Numbered from the stretch's first letter, positions 1 through 12,228 are shown. The stretch: DNA of 64,000 nucleotides from Desulfacinum hydrothermale DSM 13146 (GCF_900176285.1 NZ_FWXF01000011.1:62001-126000), one strand, 5' to 3'. Numbers and translations: made by a program. The notes: generated by a model from the sequence alone, not told the origin.

Positions 1-589
1 GATCAAGAATATCACAGACTTCGGGATCTTCATCGGGATCGATGAGGGGATCGACGGCCTGGTCCACATCTCCGACCTGTCCTGGACCAAGCGCATTCGT
101 CATCCTTCGGAAGTCTACAAGAAGGGCCAGGAAGTGCAGGCCATCGTGCTCAATATCGACAAGGAAAACGAAAGGTTTTCCTTGGGGATCAAGCAGCTTC
201 AGCCGGATCCGTGGGAAAGCGTGCCGCAGCGCTACCCCGTGGGCAGCCTGATCGCCGGGCCCGTGACCAATGTGACCGACTTCGGTCTCTTTGTGGAGCT
301 GGAAGAAGGGATCGAAGGGCTGGTGCACGTGTCCGAAATCAGCAAGGAAAAGGTCAAGAGTCCCGGCGAGGAATACAAGGTGGGGGATCAGGTGACGGCC
401 AAGGTGATCAACATCTCCCCCAAGGAGCGCAAGATCGGTCTTTCCATCAAGCGGGCCGAGGATCAGGATGATCGAACCAATTACCGTGACTACATGAGCA
501 ACGCCAAGGCCGCCACGTCCAACCTGGGCGAGCTGCTCATGGGCGAACTGGCTGCTTTGCAAAATGCCGAGAACTCCGAAGACGAATGA
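1..589 (+). CDS. rpsA: 30S ribosomal protein S1, 3' part (cut by window start)
   Basis: The reading frame is open from base 2 and gives the last 195 residues. They hold the end of one S1 RNA-binding repeat (FGIFIGIDEGIDGLVHIS) and one complete repeat (FGLFVELEEGIEGLVHVSEIS to KERKIGLSIK), followed by a short acidic tail. Tandem S1 repeats with this spacing are typical of ribosomal protein S1, which holds mRNA on the 30S subunit. The upstream repeats lie outside the window, so total length is unknown. A strong intrinsic terminator follows 50 bases after the stop. A different multi-S1 protein cannot be fully excluded, but the C-terminal repeats and tail fit RpsA. Confidence 0.9.
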   Translation, partial: IKNITDFGIFIGIDEGIDGLVHISDLSWTKRIRHPSEVYKKGQEVQAIVLNIDKENERFSLGIKQLQPDPWESVPQRYPVGSLIAGPVTNVTDFGLFVELEEGIEGLVHVSEISKEKVKSPGEEYKVGDQVTAKVINISPKERKIGLSIKRAEDQDDRTNYRDYMSNAKAATSNLGELLMGELAALQNAENSEDE

Positions 590-640
590 TCCTGTGGGCG
601 GTGGACCGCCGCCTTTTCCATAGCTTGGACCATCCACCGT

Positions 641-678
641 GCACCCGGCTTGAACCTTCCAGCCGGGTGCTCTTTTTT
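641..678 (+). terminator. Intrinsic terminator after rpsA
   Basis: Perfect 10-bp stem (GCACCCGGCT / AGCCGGGTGC) with a 10-base loop, followed directly by TCTTTTTT. It ends the rpsA transcript just before the sppA ribosome binding site, so sppA needs read-through or its own start. Confidence 0.9.
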
Positions 679-692
679 CTGGGGAGGCCGCC

Positions 693-1580
693 ATGAAAGT
701 GAGAAAGATTTTCTGGTTCCTGATTGTCCTCTTGATCTTCTTCCTCTTTCCCTTCGTCGCTCTAATGGTGTGGTTCGCGCCCGCGGATTGGGACTGGATG
801 GCATCGCCCAACCGCGTGGGGGTGGTGGAGGTGGAAGGAGTGATCAAGGACGCGCGGCCGGTCCTGGAGGCGCTGGTCTCCTTTCGCCGGGACCCCAATG
901 TGCGGGCCATTGTGGTGCGCATCGAATCGCCTGGAGGCGGGGTGGGGGCCAGCCAGGAGATCTACCGGGAAGTGCGCCGCACCGATAAGGTCAAGCCTGT
1001 GGTGGCTTCCCTGGGGGGCGTGGCGGCTTCCGGGGGCTATTATGTGGCGTCCGGTGCCCGGACCATCATCGCCAATCCCGGAACCCTCACCGGAAGCATC
1101 GGCGTGGTGGCCCATCTGCCCAATCTGGCCTCGCTCTTCCAAAAGGTGGGATACCGGACCGTGACCATCAAGAGCGGGCGCTTCAAGGATGTGGGGAATC
1201 CGGGCCGGGAGATGACCGAAGAAGAGCGGGCGTTGCTCCAGGAGACCATGGACACCATGCACGCCCAGTTCATCCGAGACGTGGCCGAAGGCCGCGGCCT
1301 GGATGTGGCGAGTGTGAAGCGCATTGCGGACGGGAGGATTCTTTCGGGGGAGGCCGCCTTCAAATATAAGCTGGTGGACGAGCTGGGAAATTTCCAGGAC
1401 GCCGTGGCCAAGGCCGCGGAACTGGGAGAAATCCAGGGGGAACCCCACGTGGTCTATGCCGAAAAGAAACGGACCTCGCTGTTGCAGTGGATCCTGGGAA
1501 AGAGCGGGATCGAGGGGCTCCGCGAGACCCTGGATCCCGCCTTGAACCCTCTGCGCTATCAGCTCATCCTGTCGCCTTGA
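693..1580 (+). CDS. sppA: Signal peptide peptidase SppA (short, 36K type)
   Basis: This 295-residue membrane-bound serine protease degrades cleaved signal peptides. Residues about 5-28 form one hydrophobic membrane anchor. The S49 peptidase core follows, with the oxyanion region SPGGG, the nucleophile segment GGVAASGGYYVA, the NPGTLTGSIGV strand, and the general-base lysine region TIKSGRFKDVG. The length matches the single-domain 36K SppA found in many bacteria, not the duplicated 67K E. coli form. The ATG is preceded by GGGGAGG. It lies behind the rpsA terminator, and the next gene faces it convergently. Confidence 0.92.
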   Translation: MKVRKIFWFLIVLLIFFLFPFVALMVWFAPADWDWMASPNRVGVVEVEGVIKDARPVLEALVSFRRDPNVRAIVVRIESPGGGVGASQEIYREVRRTDKVKPVVASLGGVAASGGYYVASGARTIIANPGTLTGSIGVVAHLPNLASLFQKVGYRTVTIKSGRFKDVGNPGREMTEEERALLQETMDTMHAQFIRDVAEGRGLDVASVKRIADGRILSGEAAFKYKLVDELGNFQDAVAKAAELGEIQGEPHVVYAEKKRTSLLQWILGKSGIEGLRETLDPALNPLRYQLILSP

Positions 1581-1773
1581 CGAACTGCCCCCCCAAAGGC
1601 CTCTGAGCCCCCGGCGCGTTTCGCGGTGACGCCGCATTTTTTCCACCGGGGGAGCGACCTTGGGCGCCATGCGGCCGTTGCCAGTCCCTGCCAGGCGGGC
1701 TCATGCAGGGCCTTTCATCCATGGGGGCTCCGAAGGCGAGGCCAGGACGCCGGGCTTGTTTCTCGGTGATGGG

Positions 1774-2388
1774 TCAGGTCTGGAAGATCTCCACATCGCC
1801 GCTTCCCTCACGCAGCACTTCCGGCGTGTCCTCAATGAGGGAAATCACGCTGGAGGGGCGGCCGGGAACGGGTCCTCCGTCCACGATGAGATCCAGGGAA
1901 TGTCCCAGGATATCGCGTATTTCGTGAGGGGTTTCCAGGATCCGATCGTCTTCCGGGTTGGTGGCGCTGGTGCTGATGATCGGATGTCCCAGTTCTTTTA
2001 CAATGGCCAGACAGATGGGATGGTCGGGCACCCGGATCCCCACGGCTTTCCTTTTGGTGAGCATGATCCGGGGAACCAGCCGGGAGCCTTCCAGGATAAA
2101 GGTGTAGGGGCCCGGCAGGAGCCGTTTCATGGTCTTGTAGGCGTAGTTGGTTACTTGGGCGTATTCGCTGATGTTTTTGAGGTCGCTGCAGATGAAACTG
2201 AAGGGTTGGTGAGGAGACCGGCGCTTCAGTTTGTAGATTTTTTCGATGGCATGCTTATCGAACAGATCGCATCCGATCCCGTAATAGGTGTCCGTGGGGT
2301 AGGCGATGATCCCTCCTTTGGCTAAGATGTCCACGACCTGTTTCACTTTACGGGGTTCCGGGTGTTGGGGATTGATTTCCAGGATCAT
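1774..2388 (-). CDS. tsaC: L-threonylcarbamoyladenylate synthase (YrdC/Sua5 family)
   Basis: This 204-residue YrdC-domain protein forms threonylcarbamoyl-AMP from threonine, bicarbonate and ATP, the first step of t6A37 tRNA modification. Family signatures visible are PTDTYYGIGCD near the start, the basic KLKRRS segment, GIRVPDHP, and the STSATN nucleotide-binding motif. It lacks the extra C-terminal Sua5 domain, so it is the short TsaC-like type. The start at 2388 was chosen because AGGAGAGG stands just upstream and the product then begins MILEINPQ; a longer frame upstream adds residues unlike the family. It is divergent from ppx/gppA and convergent with sppA. Confidence 0.88.
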   Translation of the reverse strand: MILEINPQHPEPRKVKQVVDILAKGGIIAYPTDTYYGIGCDLFDKHAIEKIYKLKRRSPHQPFSFICSDLKNISEYAQVTNYAYKTMKRLLPGPYTFILEGSRLVPRIMLTKRKAVGIRVPDHPICLAIVKELGHPIISTSATNPEDDRILETPHEIRDILGHSLDLIVDGGPVPGRPSSVISLIEDTPEVLREGSGDVEIFQT

Positions 2389-2509
2389 AGGCGTCCCTCT
2401 CCTGTTTGGGTGGAAGCATGTCTGGAAGGCCATTGGCCAGGACGAAATGCGGCCGCGCCGGCCGATCCCCTCCCGGTAAGGAGAGCACAACGGGGGCTAA
2501 AAGGCAACG

Positions 2510-5100
<2,591 letters not shown>

Positions 5101-5119
5101 GGAAAGAAGGGCGGATGCC

Positions 5120-6676
5120 ATGGAATGGGACCATCTTCACAAGGACAGAATCCTTATCCTGGACTTCGGATCCCAATACACGCAGCTGATCGCTCGGCGG
5201 ATCCGGGAAAGCCACGTGTATTGCGAGATTCATCCCTGCACCATGGATCTGGCATCGGTGCGGGCCTTCAGTCCTAAGGGCATCGTCTTGTCCGGGGGGC
5301 CGTCCAGCGTTCATGATCCCGATGCCCCTTTGCTGGACAAGGAGGTGCTGGATTTGGGGATCCCGGTCTTGGGCATCTGCTATGGCATGCAGCTGATGAC
5401 CCACCTGCTGGGGGGGCGGGTGGAGAAGGCCGAGCAGCGCGAGTACGGCCCGGCGTTGGTCCAGGTGGACGAGCCCACCGCCTTGTTTCAAGACATCGAA
5501 AGGGAGGATGTGCGGGTGTGGATGAGCCACGGGGATCGCATTCTGGGCCTGCCTCCGGGGTTCCGTGTGCTGGCCCGCAGCGACAATTCGCCGGTGGCGG
5601 CCATGGCCGATGCGGGGCGATCCCTCTACGCCGTGCAGTTCCATCCGGAAGTGGCCCACACGCCCTGTGGACGGACCCTTTTGGACAATTTCCTTTTCCA
5701 CATCTGCGGCTGTAAGCCCACCTGGACCATGAAGAGCTTTGTGGAGTCCAGTATCGAAGCCCTTCGCGACAGGGTGGGCCGGGACCGGGTGTTGTGCGGT
5801 CTGAGCGGCGGGGTGGATTCTTCCGTCGTGGCCGTGCTGCTCCACAAGGCCATCGGAGATCAGCTCCAGTGCATCTTCGTCAACAACGGCCTGTTGCGCA
5901 AAGGGGAGGCGGAGACGGTGGAGCGGGTCTTCCGCGATCACTTCGAGATCAACTTGGTGGTGGTGGACGCCACGGATCAATTCCTGGGACGGCTTCAGGG
6001 CGTCACGGATCCGGAACAGAAGCGCAAGATCATTGGAAACCTTTTCATCGAGGTCTTCGAAAAGGAAGCGGCCAAGCTGGAAGGAACCCGCTACCTGGCC
6101 CAAGGAACCCTCTATCCGGACGTGATCGAGAGTGTCTCCTTCAAGGGTCCGTCGGCTACCATCAAGACCCACCACAACGTGGGCGGCTTGCCGGAGCGGA
6201 TGAAGTTGGAACTTATCGAGCCGTTGCGAGAGCTTTTCAAGGACGAGGTGCGCATGGTGGGCCGGGAACTGGGCTTGCCCGAGCGGATCATCATGCGCCA
6301 TCCCTTTCCCGGGCCGGGACTCGCCATCCGGATCATCGGGGAGGTCACCCCCGAACGGCTGCGCATCTTGGGGGAAGCCGACGCCATCGTACTGGAAGAG
6401 CTGGAGGCGGCCAACTGGTACGATCGGGTCTGGCAGGCCTTCGCCGTTCTTCTGCCCGTTCGTTCCGTGGGGGTCATGGGCGACGAACGCACCTATGAAC
6501 AGGTGGTGGCGTTGCGGGCCGTGGAAAGCGTGGACGCCATGACCGCCGACTGGGCCCGGATGCCCTACCAACTTATGGGCCGCATCTCCAACCGCATCAT
6601 CAACGAAGTGGCCGGCGTGAACCGGGTCGTCTACGATATTTCTTCCAAACCGCCCAGCACCATCGAATGGGAATAG
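5120..6676 (+). CDS. guaA: GMP synthase (glutamine-hydrolysing)
   Basis: 518 residues; aminates XMP to GMP using glutamine and ATP. The class I amidotransferase domain comes first: the GICYGMQ loop places the catalytic Cys at about residue 87, and the FHPEVAHT segment supplies the His/Glu of the triad. The ATP pyrophosphatase domain has the P-loop SGGVDSSV from about residue 232. The C-terminal dimerisation domain ends in the family's PPSTIEWE. Full length for the family. It sits directly after guaB, and the next gene starts two bases after its stop. Confidence 0.97.
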   Translation: MEWDHLHKDRILILDFGSQYTQLIARRIRESHVYCEIHPCTMDLASVRAFSPKGIVLSGGPSSVHDPDAPLLDKEVLDLGIPVLGICYGMQLMTHLLGGRVEKAEQREYGPALVQVDEPTALFQDIEREDVRVWMSHGDRILGLPPGFRVLARSDNSPVAAMADAGRSLYAVQFHPEVAHTPCGRTLLDNFLFHICGCKPTWTMKSFVESSIEALRDRVGRDRVLCGLSGGVDSSVVAVLLHKAIGDQLQCIFVNNGLLRKGEAETVERVFRDHFEINLVVVDATDQFLGRLQGVTDPEQKRKIIGNLFIEVFEKEAAKLEGTRYLAQGTLYPDVIESVSFKGPSATIKTHHNVGGLPERMKLELIEPLRELFKDEVRMVGRELGLPERIIMRHPFPGPGLAIRIIGEVTPERLRILGEADAIVLEELEAANWYDRVWQAFAVLLPVRSVGVMGDERTYEQVVALRAVESVDAMTADWARMPYQLMGRISNRIINEVAGVNRVVYDISSKPPSTIEWE

Positions 6677-6677
6677 T

Positions 6678-7412
6678 ATGGGCCGTCAGGCTACAGGGCG
6701 CTTCTATCGGTATCGGCACAAGAGCCGCGGATGGCGGGTGTTCCAGGTGCGGGTGGCCCAGACCGATCTATGGATCCGTGCCCAAGAGGACCTGAGCCGC
6801 CCGGCGCACGACCTGACCGTGACCTTCCGGCGGCAGCTGGAAAAATACGCCGCCTCCGATCCCCGCTTCCTGCACGCCATGGAGCCCCTGGAAGACGATC
6901 CCCTGGCACCGCCCTTGGTGCGCTCCATGCTCCGGGCGGGGCGTGTGGCCGGCGTGGGACCCATGGCGGCCGTGGCGGGCGCCATCGCCCAGGCCGTGGC
7001 AGAAGGATTGGTCCGGTGGAGTCCTTCCGTCCTGGTGGAAAACGGAGGCGATTGCTACCTCATATCTGCCGAAGACTTGGTGGTCTCCATCTATCCAGGC
7101 CGGAACTCGCCCTTCCGCCACTCCCTGGCGATCCGACTGGCTGCGGACACCTTTCCATGGGCCGTCTGCACGTCGTCGGCCTCCATCGGCCATTCGCTCA
7201 GCCTGGGCAGGGCCGATGCGGCGACGGTGCTCGCCAAGGACGCTGCTGTGGCGGATGCCTGCGCCACGGCCTTGGGAAACCGGATTCGACGTCCGGAGGA
7301 TCTGGAATCGGCCATGGCCTGGGTGGAAGGCATTCCCCACGTGGAGGGCGCTCTGGCGGTCTGCGGCGACAAGCTGGCCGCCTGGGGAGCTGTGGAACTC
7401 ACGGCACCTTGA
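6678..7412 (+). CDS. UPF0280 family protein (ApbE-like fold)
   Basis: 244 residues matching the UPF0280 (COG2122) family. Typical segments are GVGPMAAVAGAIAQAV, the VENGGDCY motif, and CTSSASIGHSLSLGRADA; the first two resemble motifs of the ApbE flavin transferase fold. No signal peptide is seen, so it is cytoplasmic. It starts two bases after the guaA stop and is probably translationally coupled. UPF0280 has been linked in methanogens to homocysteine/persulfide metabolism together with DUF39 and NIL-ferredoxin proteins. None of those is nearby, so its role here is open. Confidence 0.8.
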   Translation: MGRQATGRFYRYRHKSRGWRVFQVRVAQTDLWIRAQEDLSRPAHDLTVTFRRQLEKYAASDPRFLHAMEPLEDDPLAPPLVRSMLRAGRVAGVGPMAAVAGAIAQAVAEGLVRWSPSVLVENGGDCYLISAEDLVVSIYPGRNSPFRHSLAIRLAADTFPWAVCTSSASIGHSLSLGRADAATVLAKDAAVADACATALGNRIRRPEDLESAMAWVEGIPHVEGALAVCGDKLAAWGAVELTAP

Positions 7413-7542
7413 ACATCTTTTCCACCAATCTCGATCCAGCGTGACAGCAAAACACGATGATCGTCCCCACGCACGGGTGACGTGGCATGCGGCGCGGCAC
7501 GGATCCCGGCCGGTACCGAGCGCCATTGTCCGGAAAAAGGCC

Positions 7543-7570
7543 TTGTGTTTTGCGGGCGTGCTGGTATATG
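7543..7570 (+). promoter_or_regulatory. Possible sigma-70 promoter before the YfcE-like gene
   Basis: TTGTGT, 16-base spacer, TATATG, about 60 bases before the GTG start at 7632. It lies in the 219-base gap after UPF0280, which otherwise shows nothing recognisable. Both boxes are only partial matches. Confidence 0.35.
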
Positions 7571-7631
7571 TTCGTGTTAACCATTGGGATTAAAAAGATT
7601 TTTTGGGTCCGTTATCTGGGTGGGCGCATCC

Positions 7632-8105
7632 GTGAAAATCGTCGTCTTTTCGGATACACACCTGCAACAGGTCTCGTCGGAGTTCCAGTCGATTTGCGAG
7701 CACTATTGCCGCGATGCGGACCGAGTGCTCCACCTGGGGGATTGGACATCGGGGGCGGTGCTGAACTTCCTGGAGCAGTACCCCTTGGACGGCGTCAGCG
7801 GAAATATGGATGACATGGTGGTGCGGATGCAGCTTCCGGCGCGCAAGGTCCTCCGCGTGGGGGCATTCCGCATCGGGATGACCCATGGATACGGCTTTTA
7901 TGGAAGCCTCAAAGAGGCCCTGCGCCGGGAATTCGACGGGGTGGACGCGATCCTCTTCGGGCACACGCACCGGCCCTTGGTGGAAAGAGAGGGGGGAAAG
8001 CTCTTTTTCAATCCGGGGTCCGTTTCCTCCGGCAGGGGTTCGGGTTGCAGCTTTGGTATTCTGACAGTGGGAAAGACTCTCGAAGCTGAGATCGTGAGGG
8101 TGTAG
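7632..8105 (+). CDS. YfcE/MJ0936-type metallophosphoesterase
   Basis: 157-residue calcineurin-like phosphoesterase. All five metal/active-site blocks are visible: FSDTH, HLGDW, GNMDD, THGYGFYG and FGHTHRP. Small proteins of this type act as phosphodiesterases on artificial substrates; physiological substrates are mostly unknown. GTG at 7632 gives the standard family start MKIVVFSDTH. An in-frame TTG at 7584 would add 16 residues unlike the family, so it was rejected. The HIT gene follows after nine bases. Confidence 0.85.
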   Translation: MKIVVFSDTHLQQVSSEFQSICEHYCRDADRVLHLGDWTSGAVLNFLEQYPLDGVSGNMDDMVVRMQLPARKVLRVGAFRIGMTHGYGFYGSLKEALRREFDGVDAILFGHTHRPLVEREGGKLFFNPGSVSSGRGSGCSFGILTVGKTLEAEIVRV

Positions 8106-8114
8106 GAGCACAGA

Positions 8115-8615
8115 ATGCGGAATCTTTGGGCACCGTGGCGCATGGAATATATCCTGGGAAAACGGGAACCTTACTGCATCTTTTGTCCCGAAGGGGATGG
8201 ATTGAGCGATGAGGAGCGGTTGATCCTCTATCGTGGCCACAAGACCATGGTCATGATGAACAAGTATCCGTACAACAACGGCCACCTCTTGGTGGCTCCC
8301 TGGCGCCATGTGGCTTCCGTGGAAGACTTAACAGATGAGGAAATGACCGATATGATGCGCATGGTGCGGGAGTGCGTGGGGATTTTGCGCCAGGTGATGC
8401 ATCCGGACGGATTCAATGTGGGTTTGAACCTGGGCGCTGCGGCGGGAGCCGGAGTGGAGAGCCACATGCATTTTCACGTGGTACCCCGGTGGGAAGGGGA
8501 TACCAACTTCATGACCGTATTCGCTGAAGTCCGCAGTATTCCGGAACATATCCGACAGACCTATAATAAACTCTTACCCTATTTCAAGAAGGAGAAGATC
8601 CATGAGGCTGTTTAG
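8115..8615 (+). CDS. HIT family hydrolase/phosphorylase (Ap4A-type)
   Basis: 166-residue histidine-triad protein. The triad HMHFHVVPRW carries the nucleophilic His; a CIFC pair near residue 20 is a usual zinc-binding feature. The opening LWAPWRMEYI is characteristic of the longer HIT proteins annotated as diadenosine tetraphosphate phosphorylase/hydrolase. It probably cleaves dinucleoside polyphosphates. AGGAG precedes the ATG. Its last 14 bases overlap the LapA gene. A second, shorter HIT protein lies at 53.8 kb. Confidence 0.88.
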   Translation: MRNLWAPWRMEYILGKREPYCIFCPEGDGLSDEERLILYRGHKTMVMMNKYPYNNGHLLVAPWRHVASVEDLTDEEMTDMMRMVRECVGILRQVMHPDGFNVGLNLGAAAGAGVESHMHFHVVPRWEGDTNFMTVFAEVRSIPEHIRQTYNKLLPYFKKEKIHEAV

Positions 8616-8976
8616 GCTGTTTACGACCCTTCTTCTCTTGGCATTGATTGTGCTCTTTATTCGGCAGAATCTGGTAACGTTCAACAAGCCCCTGGGATTC
8701 ACACTGGATCTCTTCATCCGTGAGCAGGTTCAGTGGACCCTCCCCGTGTCCGCGGTGATCCTCCTTTCCGCGTTCGTGGGATTCCTGGTGGGGCTCTTTC
8801 TCATGTGGAAGCCCTACCGCCATGCCCGAAAGAGCCTACAGCAGGAACGCCGGGAAAACGAGCGCCTTCTGAAAAGAATCGAGGAGGACGCCAAGGAGCA
8901 GGCAAGCCTGCCGGAGGAGGCCGCGCAAGAGTCGGTGGTGGTGTCGACCGACGAGCCGGAACCCAGTCCGACTTGA
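8602..8976 (+). CDS. LapA domain membrane protein
   Basis: 124 residues. Two hydrophobic segments (about residues 4-20 and 47-70) flank a short loop with the FTLDLFI-type LapA/DUF1049 pattern. A charged coiled-coil-like tail with many Lys/Glu/Arg follows, then a Pro/Glu-rich end. This matches LapA (YciS-like) inner-membrane proteins, which in E. coli work with LapB in controlling lipopolysaccharide synthesis. No lapB is next to it, so that role is inference. AAGGAG stands upstream, inside the end of the HIT gene. Confidence 0.75.
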   Translation: MRLFRLFTTLLLLALIVLFIRQNLVTFNKPLGFTLDLFIREQVQWTLPVSAVILLSAFVGFLVGLFLMWKPYRHARKSLQQERRENERLLKRIEEDAKEQASLPEEAAQESVVVSTDEPEPSPT

Positions 8977-8993
8977 TCCTTGCATGTGCAGTG

Positions 8994-9016
8994 GAAGGCG
9001 GGCCCGGCCCGCCTTC
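8994..9016 (+). terminator. GC-rich hairpin after LapA gene
   Basis: Perfect 10-bp stem GAAGGCGGGC / GCCCGCCTTC with a three-base loop, 17 bases after the LapA stop. No clear T-run follows (GCTTCTTCC), so it is a possible rather than certain terminator. Confidence 0.5.
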
Positions 9017-9112
9017 GCTTCTTCCCGCGCCATGGAACGGCCATGGCCATACCCTGTCCTTCCCCCTGTCTTCCTGGCTTCTACCATTTGCAAGGCTTTG
9101 CCCCCAGGCACC

Positions 9113-9288
9113 GGGAGCCTGTCCGACCATGATCTCTTGGCCTTTCTGACAAATGCAATTCAACTGTGGCATGTGATCTTTTTTTTGAGCTTTGTAGGGG
9201 CGGGTTCTGAACCCGCCCTACAGCGGTCTGGCCAGGCCGACCGCCCGGGTCCACAGGGAGCCACCTTGGTGTTCTCCGACAGGCTCCT
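9113..9288 (+). repeat. Dispersed intergenic repeat, copy A
   Basis: Full copy, about 176 bp. Left end GGGAGCCTGTCCGAC; right end GTTCTCCGACAGGCTCCTC is its imperfect inverse. Shared interior: GCCTTT, GACAAATGCAATTC, the T-rich segment, then the hairpin GTAGGGGCGGGTTC / GAACCCGCCCTAC at 9194-9221. The rest of the gap (9017-9112, 9289-9516) shows nothing recognisable. Related copies: 26131-26330, 43715-43928, 58654-58860, and partial ones at 24171-24240 and 38281-38365. Confidence 0.8.
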
Positions 9289-9516
9289 CGGATAAGGATT
9301 GCGTCTGCGTTTTCGCCTGGGCTACATTTCAAGCCGCGACGCTGAAGTGCGGAAGGCTCGGGCCGCGCCGGTCCGGATCGTCACGACGGCGAAGGGTGAA
9401 GGCCCCTCGCTTTGCGATGCCGGATCAGGAAAACCGTGTCAAGGAAGCGGGTTTCTCACGCCCGGCCCCCGGCGACGACCTTCATATCCATGCGCGCAGG
9501 AGGTTGGTCTGGGTTC

Positions 9517-12150
9517 ATGAGCAAGCTCACTCCCATGATGCAGCAGTACCTGGAAATCAAGGCCCGCTATCCGGATGCGCTTTTGCTCTACCGTATGGGG
9601 GACTTTTACGAACTCTTCATGGAAGACGCGGTCACGGCCGCCCAAATTCTGGAGATTGCCCTCACCTCGAGGGATAAGAACGCCGAAAACCCCATCCCCA
9701 TGTGCGGTGTTCCCTACCATGCCGCGGACAGCTACATTGCCCGCCTGATCGCGGCGGGCCACAAAGTGGCCATCTGCGACCAGGTGGAGGACCCCAAAAA
9801 GGCCAAGGGGCTGGTTCGCCGAGAGGTGACCCGGGTGGTGACGCCGGGGCTGGTGGTGGAGAGCCGCAACTTGTCGTCCAAGGACCCCAACTATCTGGGC
9901 GCCGTGGCGGAGGCTCGCGGCACCTTCGGCTTGGCCTATCTGGACATTTCCACGGCCGATTTTCAGGTGGTGGAAGTGGTCGGGCAGGAAGCGCTTCTGG
10001 ACGAACTCCACCGGGTTTCACCCAAGGAGCTGCTGGTGCCGGAGGGCTGGGCGGCTCCCTGGCTGGAGCGCTCCTGTTCCCAGCGGGATATGGCGCTCAC
10101 ATGGCTGGAAGAAAGTGCTTTCGACAGGAAGCGCTGTGAAGAGCGCCTCATCGAACACTTTCGCATCCATTCCCTGGAGTCCTTCGGTCTGCAACACATG
10201 GGGCCCGGCATTCAGGCCGCCGGGGCGATCCTGGAATATATCCGCAAGAATCATCTGGGGGACTGCACCCACCTTCGCAAGATCACTCCCTACGCCCCGG
10301 GAGATTTCATGCACCTGGACGAGGCGACGGTCCGCAACCTGGAGCTGCTCTCTTCCCTTTCGACCCTGGGCCGCAAAGGGTCGCTGCTCCATGTGCTGGA
10401 CGCCACCCTGACCCCCATGGGGGGGCGGCGTCTGCAGCGATGGCTCCGGTATCCCCTGGTTCGGCTGGAATCCATCCGGTACCGCCAGGAGGCGGTGGCC
10501 GAGATGGTGGACAAGGGATCTTTGCGGGCTTCCGTGCGGGGCCATCTGGGAAAGATCCTGGATGTGGAAAGAATCATGGGGCGGGTGAGCGTGGGAACGG
10601 CCAATCCGCGGGACCTGGCGGCCCTGGCCCGATCCCTGGAAATCCTTCCTCAGATCAAAGAGTTGCTGGCCGAAGCGGAAAGTCCTTTCTTGCAGGACAT
10701 GGCGGCGGACTGGGACGACTTGGAAGACGTGGCTTCCAAGATCGCCCGGACCCTGGTGGACGACCCCCCTCTGAGCCTGGCCAACGGGGGGGTGATCCGA
10801 CGCGGGGTGGATCCGGAGCTGGACCGCACCACCCGTCTGGCCCTGGACGCCAAGAGCTGGATGGCCGACTACGAGGTTCAGGAGCGGGAAAAGACGGGCA
10901 TTGCCAGCCTCAAGGTGCGCTACAACAAGGTGTTCGGCTACTTCATCGAGGTCTCCAAGGCGAATCTGGCCCTGGTTCCCGACCATTACGTGCGCAAGCA
11001 GACCCTGGTGAATGCGGAACGGTTCATCACCGACGAGCTCAAAACCTTTGAAACCCAGGTGCTGGAAGCGGACGAAAAGCGCATCCAGCTGGAAGAGCAG
11101 ATCTTTGTGGAACTGCGCGGCTGGGTGGCCCAGGAGGCGCCGCGCATCCTGGCCATGGCCGGGCGGGTGGCGGAGCTGGACTGCGTGGCTTGTCTGGCCG
11201 AAGTGGCAGCAACCTGCGACTATTGCCGTCCGGAATTGGATGAAAGCGGGGTGATCGAGATCCGCGACGGGCGCCACCCGGTCATCGAGCGGTTTCTGAA
11301 AGACGGGGCGTTCGTTCCCAACGATGTGATGCTGGACCAGGAAGAGAATCAGGTTCTGCTCATCACCGGCCCCAACATGGCCGGAAAGTCCACCATCCTC
11401 AGGCAGGTGGCCCTGATTGTGCTCATGGCCCAGATGGGCGGGTTCGTGCCGGCTGCCCGCGCCCGCATCGGTCTGGTGGATCGCATCTTCACCCGGGTGG
11501 GGGCTTCGGACGACCTGACACGCGGCCGGTCCACCTTCATGGTGGAAATGCAGGAGACGGCCCATATCCTGCTCCAGGCGACGCCTCAGAGCCTGGTGAT
11601 ACTGGATGAGATCGGTCGGGGGACCAGCACCTTCGACGGGCTGAGTCTGGCCTGGGCCGTGGCCGAATACCTGCACGATTACCAGGACCGGGGCGTGAAG
11701 ACTCTCTTCGCCACCCATTACCATGAATTGACCGAACTGGCCGACAAACTGCCTCGGGCCAAAAACTACAATGTGGCGGTCAAGGAATTCGAAAACGACA
11801 TTCTCTTCTTTCATCGCCTGCTGCCGGGCGGGACCAATCGGAGCTACGGCATCCATGTGGCCCAGCTGGCCGGCTTGCCCCAGGAGGTGATCGTGCGGGC
11901 CCGGGAGATCCTTGCTCGGCTGGAGTCGGGAAATCATCGGCCGCCCGAGCGCCACCCTGGGGCGCCTGCGGGAAAGCGTTCCCGAAAGAAGGCGAAGACG
12001 GGGTTTCAAATGAGCCTGTTCCAGCCCAGTCTGGAATGGCTGCGGGACGAGATCGCGGCCCTGGATCTGGACCGCATGACGCCGTTGGCGGCGCTGCAGA
12101 CGCTCTACGCCCTCAAAGAGCAGATCAAGACCGGCCCTTCCGGGAAATGA
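9517..12150 (+). CDS. mutS: DNA mismatch repair protein MutS
   Basis: 877 residues, usual size. The mismatch-binding N-terminal domain contains LLYRMGDFYELF with the Phe-x-Glu wedge. Connector, lever and clamp domains follow. The ATPase has Walker A GPNMAGKS at about residue 618, Walker B with ILDEIGRGTST, and the FATHYHEL segment. A short C-terminal tail (FQPSLEWLRDEI) matches the tetramerisation region. The start at 9517 gives MSKLTPMMQQY, the family start; AGGAGG lies 13 bases upstream, a slightly long spacing, and an in-frame ATG at 9490 cannot be excluded. It stands alone, without mutL nearby. Confidence 0.95.
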   Translation: MSKLTPMMQQYLEIKARYPDALLLYRMGDFYELFMEDAVTAAQILEIALTSRDKNAENPIPMCGVPYHAADSYIARLIAAGHKVAICDQVEDPKKAKGLVRREVTRVVTPGLVVESRNLSSKDPNYLGAVAEARGTFGLAYLDISTADFQVVEVVGQEALLDELHRVSPKELLVPEGWAAPWLERSCSQRDMALTWLEESAFDRKRCEERLIEHFRIHSLESFGLQHMGPGIQAAGAILEYIRKNHLGDCTHLRKITPYAPGDFMHLDEATVRNLELLSSLSTLGRKGSLLHVLDATLTPMGGRRLQRWLRYPLVRLESIRYRQEAVAEMVDKGSLRASVRGHLGKILDVERIMGRVSVGTANPRDLAALARSLEILPQIKELLAEAESPFLQDMAADWDDLEDVASKIARTLVDDPPLSLANGGVIRRGVDPELDRTTRLALDAKSWMADYEVQEREKTGIASLKVRYNKVFGYFIEVSKANLALVPDHYVRKQTLVNAERFITDELKTFETQVLEADEKRIQLEEQIFVELRGWVAQEAPRILAMAGRVAELDCVACLAEVAATCDYCRPELDESGVIEIRDGRHPVIERFLKDGAFVPNDVMLDQEENQVLLITGPNMAGKSTILRQVALIVLMAQMGGFVPAARARIGLVDRIFTRVGASDDLTRGRSTFMVEMQETAHILLQATPQSLVILDEIGRGTSTFDGLSLAWAVAEYLHDYQDRGVKTLFATHYHELTELADKLPRAKNYNVAVKEFENDILFFHRLLPGGTNRSYGIHVAQLAGLPQEVIVRAREILARLESGNHRPPERHPGAPAGKRSRKKAKTGFQMSLFQPSLEWLRDEIAALDLDRMTPLAALQTLYALKEQIKTGPSGK

Positions 12151-12228
12151 GCGCAAGGCAGATGGGGTGCCTTGCAGTCTCCAAGCGATCGTGTCATCCT
12201 GGGAAAAAACGTGGAGACAGGGCGGGGA

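Noticed and set aside
1600-1650. Hairpin-like GC stretch followed by a T-run after sppA
   Set aside because: The stem is only about four base pairs (GCGG/CCGC); too weak to call a terminator.
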